NCBI GenBank assembly: GCA_025642075.2
Contig: JAODUO010000158.1
Coordinates: forward strand, 292,501 to 356,500
Length of the DNA: 64,000 nucleotides
Origin: Ridgeia piscesae
Lineage: Eukaryota > Annelida > Polychaeta > Sabellida > Siboglinidae
Direction of reading: 5' to 3'
Part shown: positions 1-10,489 of the stretch, in pieces
Position numbering within the stretch: position 1 is the first letter of the stretch
How the letters are laid out: every line of letters begins with the position of its first letter
Program-made: the position numbers and the translations under genes
The notes under the pieces: model-generated
Told to the model about the DNA's origin: nothing
Seen by the model: only the letters and a program-made list of their open reading frames with translations
The model's database searches: none

Positions 1-2390
1 CACATCACTTGACTGGTCGAGGCTTAGTATTGGTTTCGCTGATGCGTGACGTCAAGGAAGTGTTGATGTGATTGGTTTGACTGAGGTGTGGCCTCAAGGA
101 AGTGTTGATGTGATTGGTTTGACTGATGTGTGGCTTCAAGGAAGTGTTGATGTGAATGGTTTGGCTGATGTGTGGCTTCAAGGAAGTGTTGATGTGATTG
201 GTTTGGCTGAGGTGTGCCCTCAAACAAGTGTTGATGTGATTGGTTTGGCTGATGTGTGGCTTCAAGGAAGTGTTGATGTGATTGGTTTGGCTGATGTGTG
301 GCCTCAAGGAAGTGTTGAATGTGATTGGTTTGGCTGATGTGTGGCCTCAAGGAAGTGTTGATGTGATTGGTTTGACTGATGTGTGGCCTCAAGGAAGTGT
401 TGATGTGATTGGTTTGACTGATGTGTGGCCTCAAGGAAGTGTTGATGTGATTGGTTTGACTATGTGTGGCCTCAAGGAAGTGTTGATGTGATTGGTTTGA
501 CTGATGTGTGGCCTCAAGGAAGTGTTGATGTGATTGGTTTGGTTGATGTGTGGCCTCAAGGAAGTGTTGATGTGATTGGTTTGGCTGATGTGTGGCCTCA
601 AGGAAGTGTTGATGTGATTGGTTTGGCTGATGTGTGGCTTGAAGGAAGTGTTGATGTGATTGGTTTGACTGATGTGTGGCCTCAAGGAAGTGTTGATGTG
701 ATTGGTTTGACTGATGTGTGGCCTTCAAGGAAGTGTTGATGTGATTGGTTTGACTGATGTGTGGCCTCAAGGAAGTGTTGATGTGATTGGTTTGGCTGAT
801 GTGTGGCCTCAAGGAAGTGTTGATGTGTTTGGTTTGGCTGATGTGTGGCCTCAATGAAGTGTTGATGTGATTGGTTTGACTGATGTGTGGCCTCAAGGAA
901 GTGTTGATGTGTTTGGTTTGGCTGATGTGTGGCCTCAAGGAAGTGTTGATGTGATTGGTTTGACTGATGTGTGGCCTCAAGGAAGTGTTGATGTGATTGG
1001 TTTGACTGATGTGTGGCCTCAAGGAAGTGTTGATGTGATTGGTTTGACTGATGTGTGGCTCAAGGAAGTGTTGATGTGATTGGTTTGACTGATGTGTGGC
1101 CTCAAGGAAGTGTTGATGTGATTGGTTTGACTGATGTGTGGCCTCAAGGAAGTGTTGATGTGTTTGGTTTGGCTGATGTGTGGCCTCAAGGAAGTGTTGA
1201 TGTGATTGGTTTGACTGATGTGTGGCCTCAAGGAAGTGTTGATGTGATTGGTTTGACTGATGTGTGGCCTCAAGGAAGTGTTGATGTGATTGGTTTGACT
1301 GATGTGTGGCCTCAAGGAAGTGTTGATGTGATTGGTTTGACTGATGTGTGGCCTCAAGGAAGTGTTGATGTGATTGGTTTGGCTGATGTGTGGCCTCAAG
1401 GAAGTGTTGAATGTGATTGGTTTGGCTTATGTGTGGCCTCAAGGAAGTGTTGATGTGATTGGTTTGACTGATGTGTGGCCTCAAGGAAGTGTTGATGTGA
1501 TTGGTTTGGCTTATGTGTGGCCTCAAGGAAGTGTTGATGTGATTGGTTTGACTGATGTGTGGCCTCAAGGAAGTGTTGATGTGATTGGTTTGGTTGATGT
1601 GTGGCCTCAAGGAAGTGTTGATGTGATTGGTTTGGCTGATGTGTGGCCTCAAGGAAGTGTTGATGTGATTGGTTTGGCTGATGTGTGGCCTCAAGGAAGT
1701 GTTGATGTGATTGGTTTGGCTGATGTGTGGCCTCAAGGAAGTGTTGATGTGATTGGTTTGACTGATATGTGGCCTCAAGGAAGTGTTGATGTGATTGGTT
1801 TGGTTGATGTGTGGCCTCAAGGAAGTGTTGATGTGATTGGTTTGGCTGATGTGTGGCCTCAAGGAAGTGTTGATGTGATTGGTTTGACTGATGTGTGGCC
1901 TCAAGGAAGTGTTGATGTGATTGGTTTGGCTTATGTGTGGCCTCAAGGAAGTGTTGATGTGATTGGTTTGACTGATGTGTGGCCTCAAGGAAGTGTTGAT
2001 GTGATTGGTTTGGCTGATGTGTGGCCTCAAGGAAGTGTTGAATGTGATTGGTTTGGCTGATGTGTGGCCTCAAGGAAGTGTTGATGTGATTGGTTTGACC
2101 TATGTGTGACCTCAAGGAAGTGTTGGTGTGATTGGTTTGACTGATGTGTGGCCTCAAGGAAGTGTTGATGTGATTGGTTTGACTGATGTGTGGCTTCAAG
2201 GAAGTGTTGATGCGATTGGTTTGGCTGATGTTTGGCCTTAAGGAAGTGTTGATGTGATTGGTTTGACTGATGTTTGGCCTCAAGGAAGTGTTGATGTGAT
2301 TGGTTTGGCTGATGTGTGGCATCAAGGAAGTGTTGAATGTGATTGGTTTGGCTGATGTGTGGCGTCAAGGAAGTGTTGATGTGATTGGTT
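1..2390. repeat. 42-bp minisatellite, about 57 copies
   Basis: Unit gatgtgtggcctcaaggaag followed by tgttgatgtgattggtttgact. 42 is a multiple of 3, so several frames stay open for hundreds of codons; these are shadows. The array runs to within 60 bp of the exon A acceptor, and the junction (tttcag|gcaagtgccgttgtga then gattggtttt) looks like a diverged unit (ctcaag|gaagtgttgatgtga then ttggttt). Confidence 0.95.
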
Positions 2391-2450
2391 TAGTTTGGTT
2401 TTATGTAGTTAACATGTTGTATAATTGGGTTGGTTCATGTGTGGTTTCAG

Positions 2451-2641
2451 GCAAGTGCCGTTGTGAGATTGGTTTTGGATCTGCCGACTGTTCTGTGAAG
2501 TATCACGAGCCTCCGTTCAAGGTTGGGCTGCCTCTGTATGGGCTTTGTGACCGCCAGTTTATGAAATGTGACACAGTCATCGTATATGGCACGAACTTTG
2601 TCAACAGCGACACGCTCAAGTGTCATCTACGGAAATGTCAG
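2451..2641 (+). CDS. VWDE-like gene, exon A: EGF end plus start of IPT/TIG
   Basis: Acceptor gtttcag at 2444-2450; donor CAG|gtaact at 2641/2642. The first two bases complete a Gly codon. It encodes an EGF C-terminal half (G-x-C-x-C...GF...C) and then CDRQFMKCDTVIVYGTNF, the first strand of an IPT-like domain. It ends in phase 0 after HLRKCQ. The donor is echoed 53 bp downstream (TGTCAG|gtaatt at 2688-2700). Confidence 0.75.
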
Positions 2642-5600
2642 GTAACTAGGGCTTTGTGCTCATTGTGTCAACACTGTACATGAGTTTTGTCAGGTAATTA
2701 GAGGTGTGTCATGTCACAGTGTCCTGTGCTCCAAGTCACGTGTCACAGTGTCCTCTGCTCCAAGTGACATGTCACAGTGTCCTGTGCTCCAAGTCATGCG
2801 TCACAGTGTCCTGTGCTCCAAGTCAAATGTCACAGTATCCTGTGCTCCAAGTCATATGTCAAAGTGTCCTCTGCTCCAAGTGACATGTCACAGTGTCCTG
2901 TGCTCCAAGTCATGTGTCACAGTGTCCTGTGCTCCAAGTCAAGTGTCACAGTATCCTGTGCTCCAAGTGACATGTCACAGTGTCCTCTCCTCCAAGTGAC
3001 ATGTCAGAGTGTCCCGTGCTCCAAGTCACGGTGTCCTGTGTCCAAGTCACATGTCACAGTGTCCTGTGCTCCAAGTCACTTGTCACAGTGTCCTGTGCTG
3101 CGTGTCATGTCACAGCGTCCTGTTTTGCATTTCATGTCACAGTGTCCTGTGCTGTGTGTCATGTCACAGTGTCCTGTTTTGCGTTTCATGTCACAGTGTC
3201 CTGTTTTGCGTTTCATGTCACAGTGTCCTGTGCTGCGTGTCATGTCACAGTGTCCTGTTTTGCGTTTCATGTCACAGTGTCCTGTGCTGTGTGTCATGTC
3301 ACTGTCCTGTGCTGTGTGTCATGTCACAGTGTCCTGTTCTGCATGTCATGTCACAGTGTCCTGTGCTGCGTGTCATGTCACAGTGTCCTGTGCTGTGAGT
3401 CATGTCACAGTGTCCTGTGTTGCGTGTCATGTCAAAGTGTCCTGTGCTGTGACTCATGTCACAGTGTCCTGTGCTGCGTGTCATGTCACAGTGTCCTGTG
3501 CTGTGTGTCATGTCACAGTGTCCTGTGCTGTGTGTCATGTCACAGTGTCCTGTGCTGCGTGTCATGTCACAGTGTCCTGTGCTGCGTGTCATGTCACAGT
3601 GTCCTGTGCTGTTGTCATGTCACGGTGTCCTGTGCTGTGTGTCATGTCACAGTGTCCTGTGCTGTGTGTCATGTCACAGTGTCCTGTGCTGTGTGTCATG
3701 TCACTGTCCTGTGCTGTGTGTCATGTCACAGTGTCCTGTGCTGTGTGTCATGTCACAGTGTCCTGTGCTGTGTGTCATGTCACTGTCCTGTGCTGTGTGT
3801 CATGTCACAGTGTCCTGTGCTGTGTGTCATGTAACAGTGTCCTGTGCTGTGTGTCATGTCACAGTGTCCTGTGCTGTGTGTCATGTCACAGTGTCCTGTG
3901 CTGTGTGTCATGTCACAGTGTCCTGTGCTGTGTGTCATGTCACAGTGTCCTGTGCTGCGTGTCATGTCACAGTGTCCTGTGCTGTGAGTCATGTCACAGT
4001 GTCCTGTGTTGCGTGTCATGTCAAAGTGTCCTGTGCTGTGACTCATGTCACAGTGTCCTGTGCTGCGTGTCATGTCACAGTGTCCTGTGCTGTTTGTCAT
4101 GTCACAGTGTCCTGTGCTGTGTGTCATGTCACAGTGTCCTGTGCTGTGTGTCATGTCACAGTGTCCTGTGCTGCGTGTCATGTCACAGTGTCCTGTGCTG
4201 CATGTCATGTCACAGTGTCCTGTGCTGTGTGTCATGTCACGGTGTCCTGTGCTGTGTGTCATGTCACAGTGTCCTGTGCTGTGTGTCATGTCACAGTGTC
4301 CTGTGCTGCAGGTGATGGAGAACTCATGGAAGCCACTGGGTGACGCTCCCATCCTGGAGAAGGCTCAGTTCATCAACTTCAACGCGGTCGAGTGTCGCAT
4401 CCCGGCACATAACCAGAGCTACATCATCAAGGTGACCAATGACGGTGTCGCCCTCAGTGCGGGGCTCCTCTTTATCCCCTTCGACTCACGCTGCAACAAC
4501 TGCAGCACCAACTACAAACGGTGCTCCAAGAAGGTCTGTGTCTGTGTCACCATATCTGCGTCACTAATCTGTGTCGCTGGTCACATCTGTCTCCCTATCA
4601 GTTGCAATGTCTGTGTTGCCACATCTGTATCACAACATCTATGTCATCAAGTCTGTCACCACATCTGTATCACTACATCTGTGTCATCAAGTCTGTCACC
4701 ACATCTGTATTGCTACATTTGTGTCATCAAGTCTGTCACCACATCTGTATCACTACATCTGTCATCAAGTCTCACCACATCTGTATCACTACATCTGTGT
4801 CATCAAGTCTGTCACCATGTCTGTATAACTACATATGTGTCATCAAGTCTTTCATCACATCTGTATCACTACATCTGTGTCATCAAGTCTGTCACCATGT
4901 CTGTATAACTACATATGTGTCATCAAGTCTTTCATCACATCTGTATCACTACATCTGTGTCACCATATCTGTATCATTACATCTGTGTCATCAAGTCTGT
5001 CACCACATCTGTATCGCTATGTATCATCTGTGTGTTTGTGACTATCGTGGGACAGCTGCATCATCTGTGTGTTTGTGACTGTAGCAGGACAGCTGTGTCA
5101 TCTGTGTCTTGTGACTGTAGCGGGACAGTTGTATCATCTGTGTTTGTGACTGTAGCGGGACAGCTGTATCATCTGTGTGTTTGTGACTGTAGCGGGACAG
5201 CTGCATCATCTGTGTGTTTGTGACTGTAGCGGGACAGCTGTATCATCTGTGTGTTTGTGACTGTAGCGGGACAGCTGTATCTCTGTGTGTTTGTGACTGT
5301 AGCGGGACAGCTGTATCATCTGTGTGTTTGTGACTGTAGCGGGACAGCTGTATCATCTGTGTGTTTGTGACTGTAGCGGGACAGCTGTATCATCTGTGTG
5401 TTTGTGACTGTAGCGGGACAGCTGTATCATCAATGGTGAGTGTTACGCTAACAAGGATCTGAAGGACAACAGCAACGACTCGTGCGAGGTTTGCGACCCC
5501 TTCAACAACCAATATGACTGGTTTTTGTGACTGTAGCGGGACAGCTGCATCATCTGTGTTTGTGACTGTAGCGGGACAGCTGTATCATCTGTGTGTTTGT

Positions 5601-8600
5601 GACTGTAGCGGGACAGCTGTATCAACTGTGTGTTTGTGACTGTAGCGGGACAGCTGTATCATCTGTGTGTTTGACTGTAGCGGGACAGCTGTATCATCTG
5701 TGTGTTTGTGACTGTAGCGGGACAGCTGTATCATCTGTGTTTGTGACTGTAGCGGGACAGCTGTATCATCTGTGTGTTTGTGACTGTAGCGGGACAGCTG
5801 CATCATCTGTGTTTGTGACTGTAGCGGGACAGCTGTATCATCTGTGTGTTTGTGACTGTAGCGGGACAGCTGTATCATCTGTGTGTTTGTGACTGTAGCG
5901 GGACAGCTGTATCATCTGTGTGTTTGTGACTGTAGCGGGACAGCTGTATCATCTGTGTGTTTGTGACTGTAGCGGGACAGCTGTATCATCTGTGTGTTTG
6001 TGACTGTAGCGGGACAGCTGTATCATCTGTGTGTTTGTGACTGTAGCGGGACAGCTGTATCATCTGTGTGTTTGTGACTGTAGCGGGACAGCTGTATCAT
6101 CTGTGTGTTTGTGACTGTAGCGGGACAGCTGTATCATCTGTGTGTTTGTGACTGTAGCGGGACAGCTGTATCATCTGTGTGTTTGTGACTGTAGCGGGAC
6201 AGCTGTATCATCTGTGTGTTTGTGACTGTAGCGGGACAGCTGTATCATCTGTGTGTTTGTGACTGTAGCGGGACAGCTGTATCATCAATGGTGAGTGTTA
6301 CGCTAACAAGGATCTGAAGGACAACAGCAACGACTCGTGCGAGGTTTGCGACCCCTTCAACAACCAATATGACTGGACAACTCTTCAAGGTCAGTGTCAC
6401 CTCTACAAGGTCATATATTTGGCTGGTTTTGCATTGACTGACTCTAATCTCTGTTGATTGCTGGGTGACATAAGGTGACATAACATGGCACACGTGTATT
6501 GGTCGCTGGGAGGAGGATGTATAGACTGTGATTAAAGCGTAGTTGGCTGTTGTGTGTCACTATGGAGCACTGTTTGTTGCAGTACCGAGATGTCGGCCGC
6601 CCTGGTGGCAGAATGTACCTGACTGGGTGGTGGCGCTAGTGGCAGCAGTCGGCGGATCGCTCGTTGGCCTGCTGGTTGGCTTCCTGTTATACAAGTGTTG
6701 TTGTAAAAGGTGCGTAGACTGACAGGTCCATGTTGTTGTAAAAGGTGCGTAGACAGGCAGGTCCATGTTGTTGTAAAAGGTGCGTAGACTGACAGGTCCA
6801 TGTTGTTGTAAAAGGTGCGTAGACAGGCAGGTCCATGTTGTCGTAAGAGGTGCGTAGACTGACAGGTCCATGTTGTTGTAAGAGGTGCGTAGACTGACAG
6901 GTCCATGTTGTTGTGAAAGGTGTGTAGACTGACAGGTCCATGTTGTTGTGAAAGGTGCGTAGACTGACAGGTCCATGTTGTTGTAAAAGGTGCGTAGACT
7001 GACAGGTCCATGTTGTTGTAAGATGCGTAGACTGAACTGGGTCCATGTTTTTAAAGGTGCTAGACTGACAGGTCCATGTTGTTGTAAAAGGTGCGTAGAC
7101 TGACAGGTCCATGTTGTTTGAAATGTGCGTAGACTGACAGGTCCATGTTGTTGTAAAAGGTGCGTAGACTGACAGGTCCATGTTGTTGTAAAAGATGCGT
7201 AGACTGACTGGTCCATGTTGTAAAAGGTGCGTAGACTGACAGGTCCATGTTGTTGTAAAAGGTGCGTAGACTGACAGGTCCATGTTGTTGTAAAAGGTGC
7301 GTAGACTGACAGGTCCATGTTGTTATGAAATGTGCGTAGACTGACAGGTCCATGTTGTTGTAAAAGGTGCGTAGACTGACAGGTCCATGTTGTTGTAAAA
7401 GATGCGTAGACTGACTGGTCCATGTTGTAAAAGGTGCGTAGACTGACAGGTCCATGTTGTTGTAAGAGGTGCGTAGACTGACAGGTCCATGTTGTTGTAA
7501 GAGGTGCGTAGACTGACAGGTCCATGTTGTTGTGAAAGGTGTGTAGACTGACAGGTCCATGTTGTTGTGAAAGGTGCGTAGACTGACAGGTCCATGTTGT
7601 TGTAAAAGGTGCGTAGACTGACAGGTCCATGTTGTTGTAAAAGATGCGTAGACTGACTGGTCCATGTTGTAAAAGGTGCATAGACTGACAGGTCCATGTT
7701 GTTGTAAAAGGTGCGTAGACTGACAGGTCCATGTTGTTGTAAAAGGTGCGTAGACTGACAGGTCCATGTTGTTATGAAATGTGCGTAGACTGACAGGTCC
7801 ATGTTGTTGTAAAAGGTGCGTAGACTGACAGGTCCATGTTGTTGTAAAAGATGCGTAGACTGACTGGTCCATGTTGTAAAAGGTGCGTAGACTGACAGGT
7901 CCATGTTGTTGTAAAAGGTGCGTAGACTGACAGGTCCATGTTGTTGTAAAAGGTGCGTAGACTGACAGGTCCATGTTGTTATGAAATGTGCGTAGACTGA
8001 CAGGTCCATGTTGTTGTAAAAGGTGCGTAGACTGACAGGTCCATGTTGTTGTAAAAGATGCGTAGACTGACTGGTCCATGTTGTAAAAGGTGCGTAGACT
8101 GACAGGTCCATGTTGTTGTAAAAGGTGCGTAGACTGACAGGTCCATGTTGTTGTAAAAGGTGCGTAGACTGACAGGTCCATGTTGTTATGAAATGTGCGT
8201 AGGCTGACAGGTCCATGTTGTTATAAAAGGTGCGTAGACTGACAGGTCCATATTACATATAATATACAATAAACCATTCTTGGAGCCATGAACAATATTA
8301 TTGGTTTATGAATGGTTTATTGTAAATATTTTTAACTTACTTTGGAGCATATTGTCGAATTGAGCACGACATTTCGGTCCGTCGGCTACGGACCTTGTTC
8401 ACGTACTGGTGTCACATGTGTTGCCTCAGATTTCGGCTGGATAATTTGGTTTAAAGAACACACAAACCTGGATAAACCAACAGGAGTAGGAGACCATTGC
8501 CGGGCCACAGGACACTCAGTGTCCATGAAGAACACAGAAATACTAACGCGTGAATCCAACTGGCACAAGAGGCTATATATATTAAACAAACAGAGAGCCC

Positions 8601-10489
8601 CTACCATGAACAGAGACCAGGGATACCATCTGCCTGCCATCTACAACCAAATTATCCTGCCGAAATCTGAGGCAACACACGTGACAGGTCCATGTTGTTG
8701 TAAAAGGTGCGTAGACTGACAGGTCCATGTTGTAAAAGGTGTGTAGACTGATAGGTCCATGTTGTTGTAAAAGGTGCGTAGACTGACAGGTCCATGTTGT
8801 AAGAGGTGTGTAGACTGACAGGTCCATGTTGTAAGAGGTGTGTAGACTGACAGGTCCATGTTGTAAGAGGTGTGTAGACTGACAGGTCCATGTTGTAAGA
8901 GGTGTGTAGACTGACAGGTCCATGTTGTAAGAGGTGCGTAGACTGACAGGTCCATGTTGTAAGAGGTGTGTAGACTGACAGGTCCATGTTGTAAGAGGTG
9001 TGTAGACTGACAGGTCCATGTTGTTGTAAAAGGTGTGTAGACTGACAGGTCCATGTTGTAAGAGGTGTGTAGACTGACAGGTCCATGTTGTAAGAGGTGT
9101 GTAGACTGACAGGTCCATGTTGTAAGAGGTGTGTAGACTGACAGGTCCATGTTGTAAGAGGTGTGTAGACTGACAGGTCCATGTTGTAAGAGGTGCGTAG
9201 ACTGACAGGTCCATGTTGTAAGAGGTGTGTAGACTGACAGGTCCATGTTGTAAGAGGTGTGTAGACTGACAGGTCCATGTTGTTGTAAAAGGTGTGTAGA
9301 CTGACAGGTCCATGTTGTAAGAGGTGTGTAGACTGACAGGTCCATGTTGTAAGAGGTGTGTAGACTGACAGGTCCATGTTGTTGTAAAAGGTGTGTAGAC
9401 TGACAGGTCCATGTTGTAAGAGGTGTGTAGACTGACAGGTCCATGTTGAGGTTCATAGACAAGTTGGAAACATCATTATACAGTTCTGGAGGTATACAAG
9501 ACAATACTGGTTGTTACCAACAATATTCTAATGAAGAAACGAAGACAGCTCTTGATAGATAACAATGTGAACTATTGATGTAGATCTTTATGTGACATCT
9601 TTTGATTGACTGTCTTTGTCTTGATGCGCCTCAGAGCGTGGTCTCTGAGGATTTAGGTGCAGCAGCAGTTATCTATTATTTAAGTGCCTTGATGTACAAG
9701 AGAAGTTATCTTATAGTTTAGGTGCAGGAGTTGTCTTGTTATCTTGTGGTTATCATTGTTGTCTTGTGGTTATTGTTGTTGTCTTGTGGTCATTATTGTC
9801 GTCTTGTGGTTATTGTTTTTGTCTTGTGGTTGTCGTTGTTATCTTGTGGTTATAATTGTTGTCTTGTGGTTATTGTTGTTAACTTGCGGTTATTGTTATC
9901 TTATGGTTATCATTGACATATTGTGGTTGTCATTGTTATCTTGTGGTTAATGTTGTTATATTGTGGTTATCATTATCATGTGGTTATCATTGTTGTTATC
10001 TGATTATCATTGTTATATTGTGGTTAGCGTTGTTATCTTGTGGTTGCTGTTGTTATCTTGTGGTTGTTATTGTGTGGTTATTGTTGTTGTCTTGTTGTTA
10101 TTATTGTTGTCTTGTGGTTGTTGCTATTTTGTGGTTATTGTTGTTGTCTTGTGGTTATTATTGTTGTTATCTTGTGGTTATTGTTGTTATTGTGTGGTTG
10201 TTGTTATCTTGTGGTTATTGTTGTTATTTTGTGGTTATTGTTGTGTTCCAGTCGTCGTAAGTCAGACCCGGCCCAGGAGGTTGCCCTTGACAACCAGACT
10301 GACATCATCGCCAGTTCACCATTCGAGGATCACATGTTGCACCGTAACCGTGGGTTACCAGCATACTCGGGGGGTGGTGACCAGTTTGCTGATCTCACAC
10401 TTCGGCAGCCTGATTTTGAGGAGACATATTTCTACAACGACGGTCGCGGCGTAGAAAACGGCATCGACTCAAACACGTATTTCTACTGA
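2451..10489 (+). CDS. VWDE-like single-pass membrane protein, 3' five exons (gene level)
   Basis: Join 2451-2641, 4312-4533, 6269-6389, 6583-6709, 10252-10489. All junctions are AG/GT and the phases agree (0, 0, 1, 2). The product reads, in order: the C-terminal half of an EGF-like module (GKCRCEIGFGSADC), a segment typical of IPT/TIG domains (DTVIVYGTNF then a CRIP core), a Cys-rich module of the form CIINGECYA...DSCEVCDP...W, one hydrophobic helix, and a cytoplasmic tail of about 80 residues ending NTYFY. The IPT plus C..C/W module order is what I know from the C-terminal part of VWDE-like proteins (von Willebrand factor D and EGF domain family); the name is inference because the VWD part lies left of the window. 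Likely a type I surface protein: Cys-rich ectodomain, K/C/R-rich stop-transfer (KCCCKSRRK). Every intron here except the 193-bp one (6390-6582) is filled by a minisatellite. Confidence 0.72.
2706..4311. repeat. 29-bp then 27-bp minisatellite ending at the exon B acceptor
   Basis: 2706-3085 has a 29-bp unit (tgtcacagtgtcctgtgctc plus caagtcatg); about 3086-4311 has a 27-bp unit (catgtcacagtgtcctgtgc plus tgtgtgt). The last unit is tcacagtgtcctgtgctgcag| and provides the exon B acceptor. Cys-rich frames through it are artefacts. Confidence 0.95.
4312..4533 (+). CDS. VWDE-like gene, exon B: IPT/TIG core
   Basis: Acceptor gtgctgcag ends at 4311 and is the last unit of the 27-bp array. The exon is 222 nt, 74 codons, phase 0 to phase 0. 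It contains a CRIP motif, KVTNDGVALSAG, and a FDSRCNNC segment with Cys pairs, which in VWDE-like proteins links the IPT to the following Cys module. Donor AAGAAG|gtctgt is weak, and the same motif seeds the 40-bp array that follows. Confidence 0.75.
4560..5010. repeat. 40-bp repeat after exon B donor
   Basis: Unit catcaagtctgtcaccacat plus ctgtatcactacatctgtgt, with a 31-bp-shortened copy near 4755. The first intron bases after exon B (AAG|gtctgtgtctgtgtcaccat) are a diverged unit, so the array appears to grow from the donor. Confidence 0.9.
5035..6268. repeat. 37-bp minisatellite made of the exon C acceptor, about 30 copies
   Basis: Unit gtttgtgactgtag|cgggac plus agctgtatcatctgtgt. Each unit carries the exon C acceptor and the first 18 exon bases without change in nearly all copies. 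Interrupted at 5414-5521 by the partial exon copy. Confidence 0.95.
5414..5521 (+). pseudogene. Truncated perfect copy of exon C inside the 37-bp array
   Basis: 108 nt identical to 6269-6376, including the upstream gactgtag acceptor. It stops after the Tyr-Asp-Trp codons and runs straight into array sequence, so it lacks the last 13 nt and the donor of exon C. It could be a real partial exon duplication carried by array expansion, or an assembly duplication. Without a donor it should not be included in the mature message by itself. Confidence 0.7.
6269..6389 (+). CDS. VWDE-like gene, exon C: Cys-rich module
   Basis: The acceptor gactgtag| gives CGG GAC AGC TGT ATC ATC AAT GGT and matches the phase-0 end of exon B, reading KK|RDSCIINGECYANKDL. 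It encodes a compact Cys motif C-x6-C...C-x2-C-x8-W typical of the VWDE C-terminal region. Donor CAAG|gtcagt at 6389/6390, phase 1. The acceptor plus first 18 nt of this exon are the unit of the adjacent array, so the choice of 6269 among about 30 equivalent AGs rests on continuity into complete exon sequence. Confidence 0.75.
6583..6709 (+). CDS. VWDE-like gene, exon D: transmembrane segment
   Basis: Acceptor tgttgcag at 6575-6582, phase 1 in, phase 2 out. It encodes VPRCRPPWWQNVPDW followed by about 23 hydrophobic residues (VVALVAAVGGSLVGLLVGF core), then YKCCCK. This is the single membrane span and the start of a basic stop-transfer. The donor TGTAAAAG|gtgcgt is the founder of the 35-bp array that fills the next intron. 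Confidence 0.8.
6696..8250. repeat. 35-bp minisatellite made of the exon D donor, about 44 copies
   Basis: Unit tgttgttgtaaaag|gtgcgt plus agactgacaggtcca: the last 14 nt of exon D, the donor and 15 nt of intron. The first unit is the functional exon end itself. A higher-order pattern is visible from about 7200 (variants with gttatgaaatg and with a short tgtaaaagg unit recurring every 220-240 bp). Confidence 0.95.
8251..8689 (+). mobile_element. Penelope-like retroelement fragment (GIY-YIG end) with inverted 3' piece
   Basis: + strand frame around 8455-8690 reads KEHTNLDKPTGVGDHCRATG, then MKNTEILTRESNWHKR, then APTMNRDQGYHLPAIYNQI. This is the pattern of the C-terminal GIY-YIG endonuclease of Penelope-like elements (H...GH...ILxREsxWhKR...pxxNRdxGxxLPxiY). 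8411-8452 is an inverted copy of 8646-8686 (2-3 differences), so the left part is the element's 3' tail in the opposite orientation, including a perfect 15-bp inverted repeat at 8265-8279/8310-8324. Flanked by gacaggtcca on both sides, which is also array sequence. Confidence 0.65.
8690..9447. repeat. 32-bp variant of the exon D donor array, about 23 copies
   Basis: Unit tgttgtaagaggtgtgtaga plus ctgacaggtcca, with occasional 35-bp units. Continuation of the array right of the Penelope insertion, but homogenised to a different variant (AAGAG|gtgtgt). Confidence 0.93.
9448..9721. other. Unique intron sequence
   Basis: About 270 bp with no repeat or coding signal recognised, between two arrays in the last intron. 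Confidence 0.6.
9722..10250. repeat. 20-bp gttgtcttgtggttattgtt array up to the exon E acceptor
   Basis: Imperfect 17-26 bp units. The array forms the pyrimidine-poor upstream side of the acceptor; the last unit gttattgttgtgttccag provides it. Confidence 0.9.
10252..10489 (+). CDS. VWDE-like gene, exon E: cytoplasmic tail and stop
   Basis: Acceptor gtgttccag ends at 10251; T completes the AG carried from exon D (Ser). It encodes RRKSDPAQEVALDNQTD, an acidic stretch and two Tyr-rich patches (EETYFYND and NTYFY) before TGA at 10487-10489. The tail could carry tyrosine-based sorting or phosphorylation sites; this is inference from composition only. Confidence 0.78.

Noticed and set aside
1..2390. 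668-codon - strand and other open frames (HINTSLRPHISQTN-type repeats)
   Set aside because: Frame shadows of the 42-bp intron array.
2706..4343. Cys-rich 512-codon frame (CHSVLCCVS repeats)
   Set aside because: Product of the 27-bp array; the only real coding part is exon B at its end.
8342..8719. 125-codon + strand frame as a host gene
   Set aside because: The N-terminal part is inverted element tail and the C-terminal part is the Penelope GIY-YIG end followed by array sequence.
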